A stretch of DNA of 64,000 nucleotides, from contig NC_051088.1 of the NCBI RefSeq assembly GCF_901709675.1, positions 9,822,193 to 9,886,192 of the forward strand, written 5' to 3'. Position 1 is the stretch's first letter. Each line of letters starts with the position of its first letter. The notes beneath the pieces are model-generated. The model was given only the letters and a program-made list of their open reading frames with translations, had not been told where the DNA came from and did not search any database. Both the position numbers and the translations under genes were made by a program. The DNA comes from Syngnathus acus (lineage: Eukaryota > Chordata > Actinopteri > Syngnathiformes > Syngnathidae). Positions 61,449 through 64,000 of this stretch are shown one piece after another.

Positions 61449-64000
61449 ATGGTAAGAACCACTTGTTCTTGAAGCAAATAACTTGGGAACTTTGTGTCCT
61501 TCAGATTTCAAATAATATTTAAGTTTATTATTAAAAAAACATTTTCACCCTGATTTCTATTTGTTAGCTAATTATTTTTGTTTCTTTGAACTTATATAGT
61601 GGTTTAAAAAAACAGAAAAATAACAGTTAAGCGATATCACTCAAGAAAGATTGTTTTTTTTTTTCCTCAATGTAAAAGCATTATGTTTTCCCACGTTAAA
61701 ACAATTGAACCAGACTTAGCAATTGCATTCTAGAAGTCTATGCCGGTGGGATGTTCTTTTGTGTATCACTAGAAGGGATCCGTGCAACATTAGTAGCTTA
61801 GCACACTTTGTGAAACGCTAAACTAGTATATCATTATAATTTTGTGTCAGTATTTGAATTTGGGTCAGTTTTGATATGCCAAATGCATATTCTACAGCTA
61901 ACATTTCCAATCGCTCTCTTTTTTTTTTTTGGCCGTTTTCAGGATGCCCAGGGGTACAAGTGGGTCCGATGGCGGGTGTGGCTGTGTCACGTGGTGGCTG
62001 TGCTGTCCCTGGGTGTTCTCCTCATTGTGTTTCGCTGGCGCCCACGGCTAGCTCTTTTTGCACGCTGCCGTCCCTGTCCTCTGGGGCTTGCAGATCTTGT
62101 GCTAATACGAGTGAGTAAAGTTATTTTGTCTCTCTACTTTTGATTGTTCTGACAAAGCACAGCACTGTGGTGGCTTGTGCTTGAAACATTTCTTTAGAGA
62201 AGTGTACGTTGACTGCATCGTCACTTTGTCCCAAGGAGTCGCATTACTTGCCAAAGTCTTCATTTGTTTGTCATGCATGTTTCAAGAGGATGGGATAGTA
62301 AAAATTTAAATGTTCAAGTATGTTAAATTTTGCAACAGTATCGATATCACTATAATCAAAAAACATATTGCATGTTTTTCGTAGCCCTTATATATATTTA
62401 TGAACACTGCTAGGTTAAACTACCACCTTGCACTGCACAAAATGATGATGATAGAACTTTATTCATCCCACAGCAGGGAAATTTACTTGTCACAGCAGCG
62501 CATACGAGTGCAAGAAAACAAGTGCCAAAATTTCAAAAAGGATAAATAACAAACAAAGACAAGTGCCGCTAGTGGAGACGAAACACATAAATGTGTGTGC
62601 AAACAAAGAACTCTACTCAAATATTTGTGTGGTCATTTTGCCTTCAGGATAATTGTGGCATATTCCATGTGGTGGAGGTTCTCACAGAGGAGTTGGAGGA
62701 GGGAAGGTGGGCTGCCTTAAGAGCGTTGCTTTATGTCCACACAACACACAAAAAAAACCTCTACCATTTTTGCTCTGTTCTTCTCTCCCTACTAGTTTGG
62801 AATTATTGGGCGATACAGAGACTACAGAATGGAGGGACACAGTTGAGCTTTACCAGGAGAAGGTGAAGAACAAGTTCTGTTTTTCCATGATTTATTTATT
62901 TGTCTTTTTTTTTTTTCTTAAATGTGCAATTAGTGGAGCGTTGTCAGACCTTGTAAATGTTGTTTTATAGAAAACTCTACTGCGCTACTACCTGTTTGAA
63001 GGACTTCGCTTCATATGGTTGGACAGGAAGGCAGCTTTCTGTCTTGCAAGGTAATTTTACTGAAAGGAATTTTACTGAATACCAAGCAAATTGTTGGTTT
63101 CTTTGATTACACATTGAGATATAATATGACACTGCCATCATAAAATCAAATGTTTTTTTTTTTTTTACTGTAGTGTCCTCAATGAGGACTGGACCTGCAA
63201 GGACCTTCATGGTTACAAAAATGGTTTGAGTCACCTTGAGCAGAACTTTAGGTGAGCACAGCAACATTATTGAGTGTTTGACCTGATTGTGACTGCTTCA
63301 TTTTGTTGTATATTATATTAAAACAAATGTTTTTCCTCATAGTGTGTACTAGCTCAGTGGCCTTGTGGTATGAGTGTCCGCCCTGAGACTGGGAGGTCGT
63401 GGGTTCGATCCCCGACCGATTCATACCAAAAGACTATAAAATAGAACCCGGTGCCTCCCTGCTTGACACTCGGCATTAAGGGTTGGATTGGGGATGCTGT
63501 GAGGAGCTGCGCCCCCCAGTCATTATTAATGCGCAATGTATAGCTTCTACTATAGAAGCTTGTCTGAGGACGACCGAGAGAGAGTGACCGCTGCTCTAAT
63601 GCAAACGGCTCAGTTAGTCTGTGATTGTTGTCCATCTAATTAAGCCTAAGTTTGATCTATATTGCTCATTTAAAAAAGTCTTTTGTTGTAACAGAATAAT
63701 TTTTGCAGGTATGAATCACCCTTTTGTCAGTGTTCGTAATCTTTGTTTTGTTTTTTTCTTCTAGGAGACAAGTGTATGGGCCCAACGTGATTGATGTGCC
63801 TGTGAAGTCTTACTTCAAACTATTGATTGAGGAGGTGAGATGGATATTTAACTCATTTTGTATTTTCTTTTTTTTATATATATATATACGTATATATTTG
63901 ATACCTCTGGTTTGTATTTCTTTAATCACCTAGTTACAATTTGCTGATCAAAATGTTATCTTCTCTTCTTAGGTGCTCAACCCCTTTTATGTGTTCCAGT
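61449..64000 (+). CDS. atp13a2: ATP13A2 lysosomal P5B-type ATPase (polyamine exporter), N-terminal part, runs off the right edge
   Basis: Exons: 61449-61451 (ATG only, tentative), 61943-62110, 62648-62706, 62796-62862, 62971-63050, 63174-63251, 63765-63834, 63973-64000+. All internal junctions keep phase with GT-AG sites. Landmarks: GYKWVRWRVW followed by a hydrophobic hairpin and FRWRP, as in the P5B N-terminal membrane region; LLRYYLFEGLRFIWLDR; GLSHLEQNFRRQVYGPN; VPVKSYFKLLIEEVLNPFYV. These match ATP13A2 better than ATP13A3/4, and the position beside sdhb agrees. Family knowledge: it moves spermine/spermidine from lysosome to cytosol, and human loss causes Kufor-Rakeb parkinsonism. The catalytic DKTG loop lies beyond the window. 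The start is uncertain: with the phase 0 acceptor at 61943, the only in-frame ATG in the upstream exon sits directly on the donor (ATG|GTAAGA). A different upstream exon is possible. Confidence 0.92.
62455..62580 (+). repeat. LINE-type 3' tail fragment
   Basis: 'actttattcatcccacagca' plus 'gggaaatttacttgtcacag' is a common teleost repeat end, related to the short copy at 13668-13725. It lies in an atp13a2 intron. Confidence 0.55.
63346..63620 (+). mobile_element. tRNA-headed SINE with a different 3' half
   Basis: The head 'agctcagtggccttgtggta', with 'gtcgtgggttcgatccccg' (B box), and the first body block ('cataccaaaagactataaa', 'ctccctgcttgacactcggc', 'attaagggttggattgggg') match the SINE at 17183-17490. 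The rest ('gaggagctgcgccccccagt', 'gaccgagagagagtgaccgc') is unrelated to it. It lies in an atp13a2 intron. Confidence 0.8.

Noticed and set aside
63350-63420. tRNA-like sequence with A and B boxes
   Set aside because: It continues into a SINE body shared with 17183-17490, so it is a SINE head, not a tRNA gene.

Overview
This window reads as vertebrate nuclear DNA from a ray-finned fish, most likely a percomorph teleost. The genes are split into many short exons with GT-AG introns, the proteins are closest to vertebrate orthologues I recognise, and the introns are full of short teleost-type repeats: tRNA-headed SINEs, (TGGA)n/(TCCA)n tails, MITE palindromes and L2-type 3' tails. I cannot name the species. 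No prokaryotic, organellar or viral genes were seen.

Seven protein-coding genes were rebuilt exon by exon. For the six complete genes the exon lengths sum to an exact multiple of three, and every junction keeps phase. From left to right: slc66a1 (minus, 1511-5389; lysosomal cationic amino acid exporter, 7 coding exons, 307 aa); trim33 (minus, 8662-32408; TIF1-gamma chromatin E3 ligase, 20 coding exons, 1133 aa); bcas2 (plus, 33091-34937; spliceosome PRP19-complex subunit, 7 exons, 225 aa); otud3 (minus, 37855-40062; OTU deubiquitinase, 5 coding exons, 250 aa, apparently without the usual UBA region); tmem240 (plus, 42480-52469; neuronal membrane protein, 4 exons, 175 aa); sdhb (plus, 55309-58331; respiratory complex II iron-sulfur subunit, 8 exons, 281 aa); and atp13a2 (plus, from about 61449 past the right edge; lysosomal P5B ATPase, N-terminal part only).

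trim33 and bcas2 are divergent, with 682 bp between start codons. This gap is rich in CGTCA/TGACG half-sites and looks like a shared promoter. In human, TRIM33-BCAS2 are neighbours on 1p13, SDHB-ATP13A2 are neighbours on 1p36.13, SLC66A1 and OTUD3 are also in 1p36.13, and TMEM240 is in 1p36.33. The window therefore joins two human chromosome 1 blocks. The genes do not form one pathway: two act at the lysosome, one in mitochondria, and the rest in splicing, chromatin/ubiquitin or neuronal membranes.

The non-coding sequence is mainly repeats. The most informative are a 1.3 kb hAT-like element with an 8-bp target duplication in trim33 intron 1, a long palindromic element interrupted by a SINE in trim33 intron 11, a 174-bp MITE ending 17 nt short of a splice donor in trim33 intron 12, and many copies of one SINE-like repeat whose 3' end grows into (TGGA)n arrays. 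I found no convincing new multi-gene system. The best leads are the shortened otud3, the alternative slc66a1 C-terminus, tandem splice acceptors in trim33 and the nested transposons.
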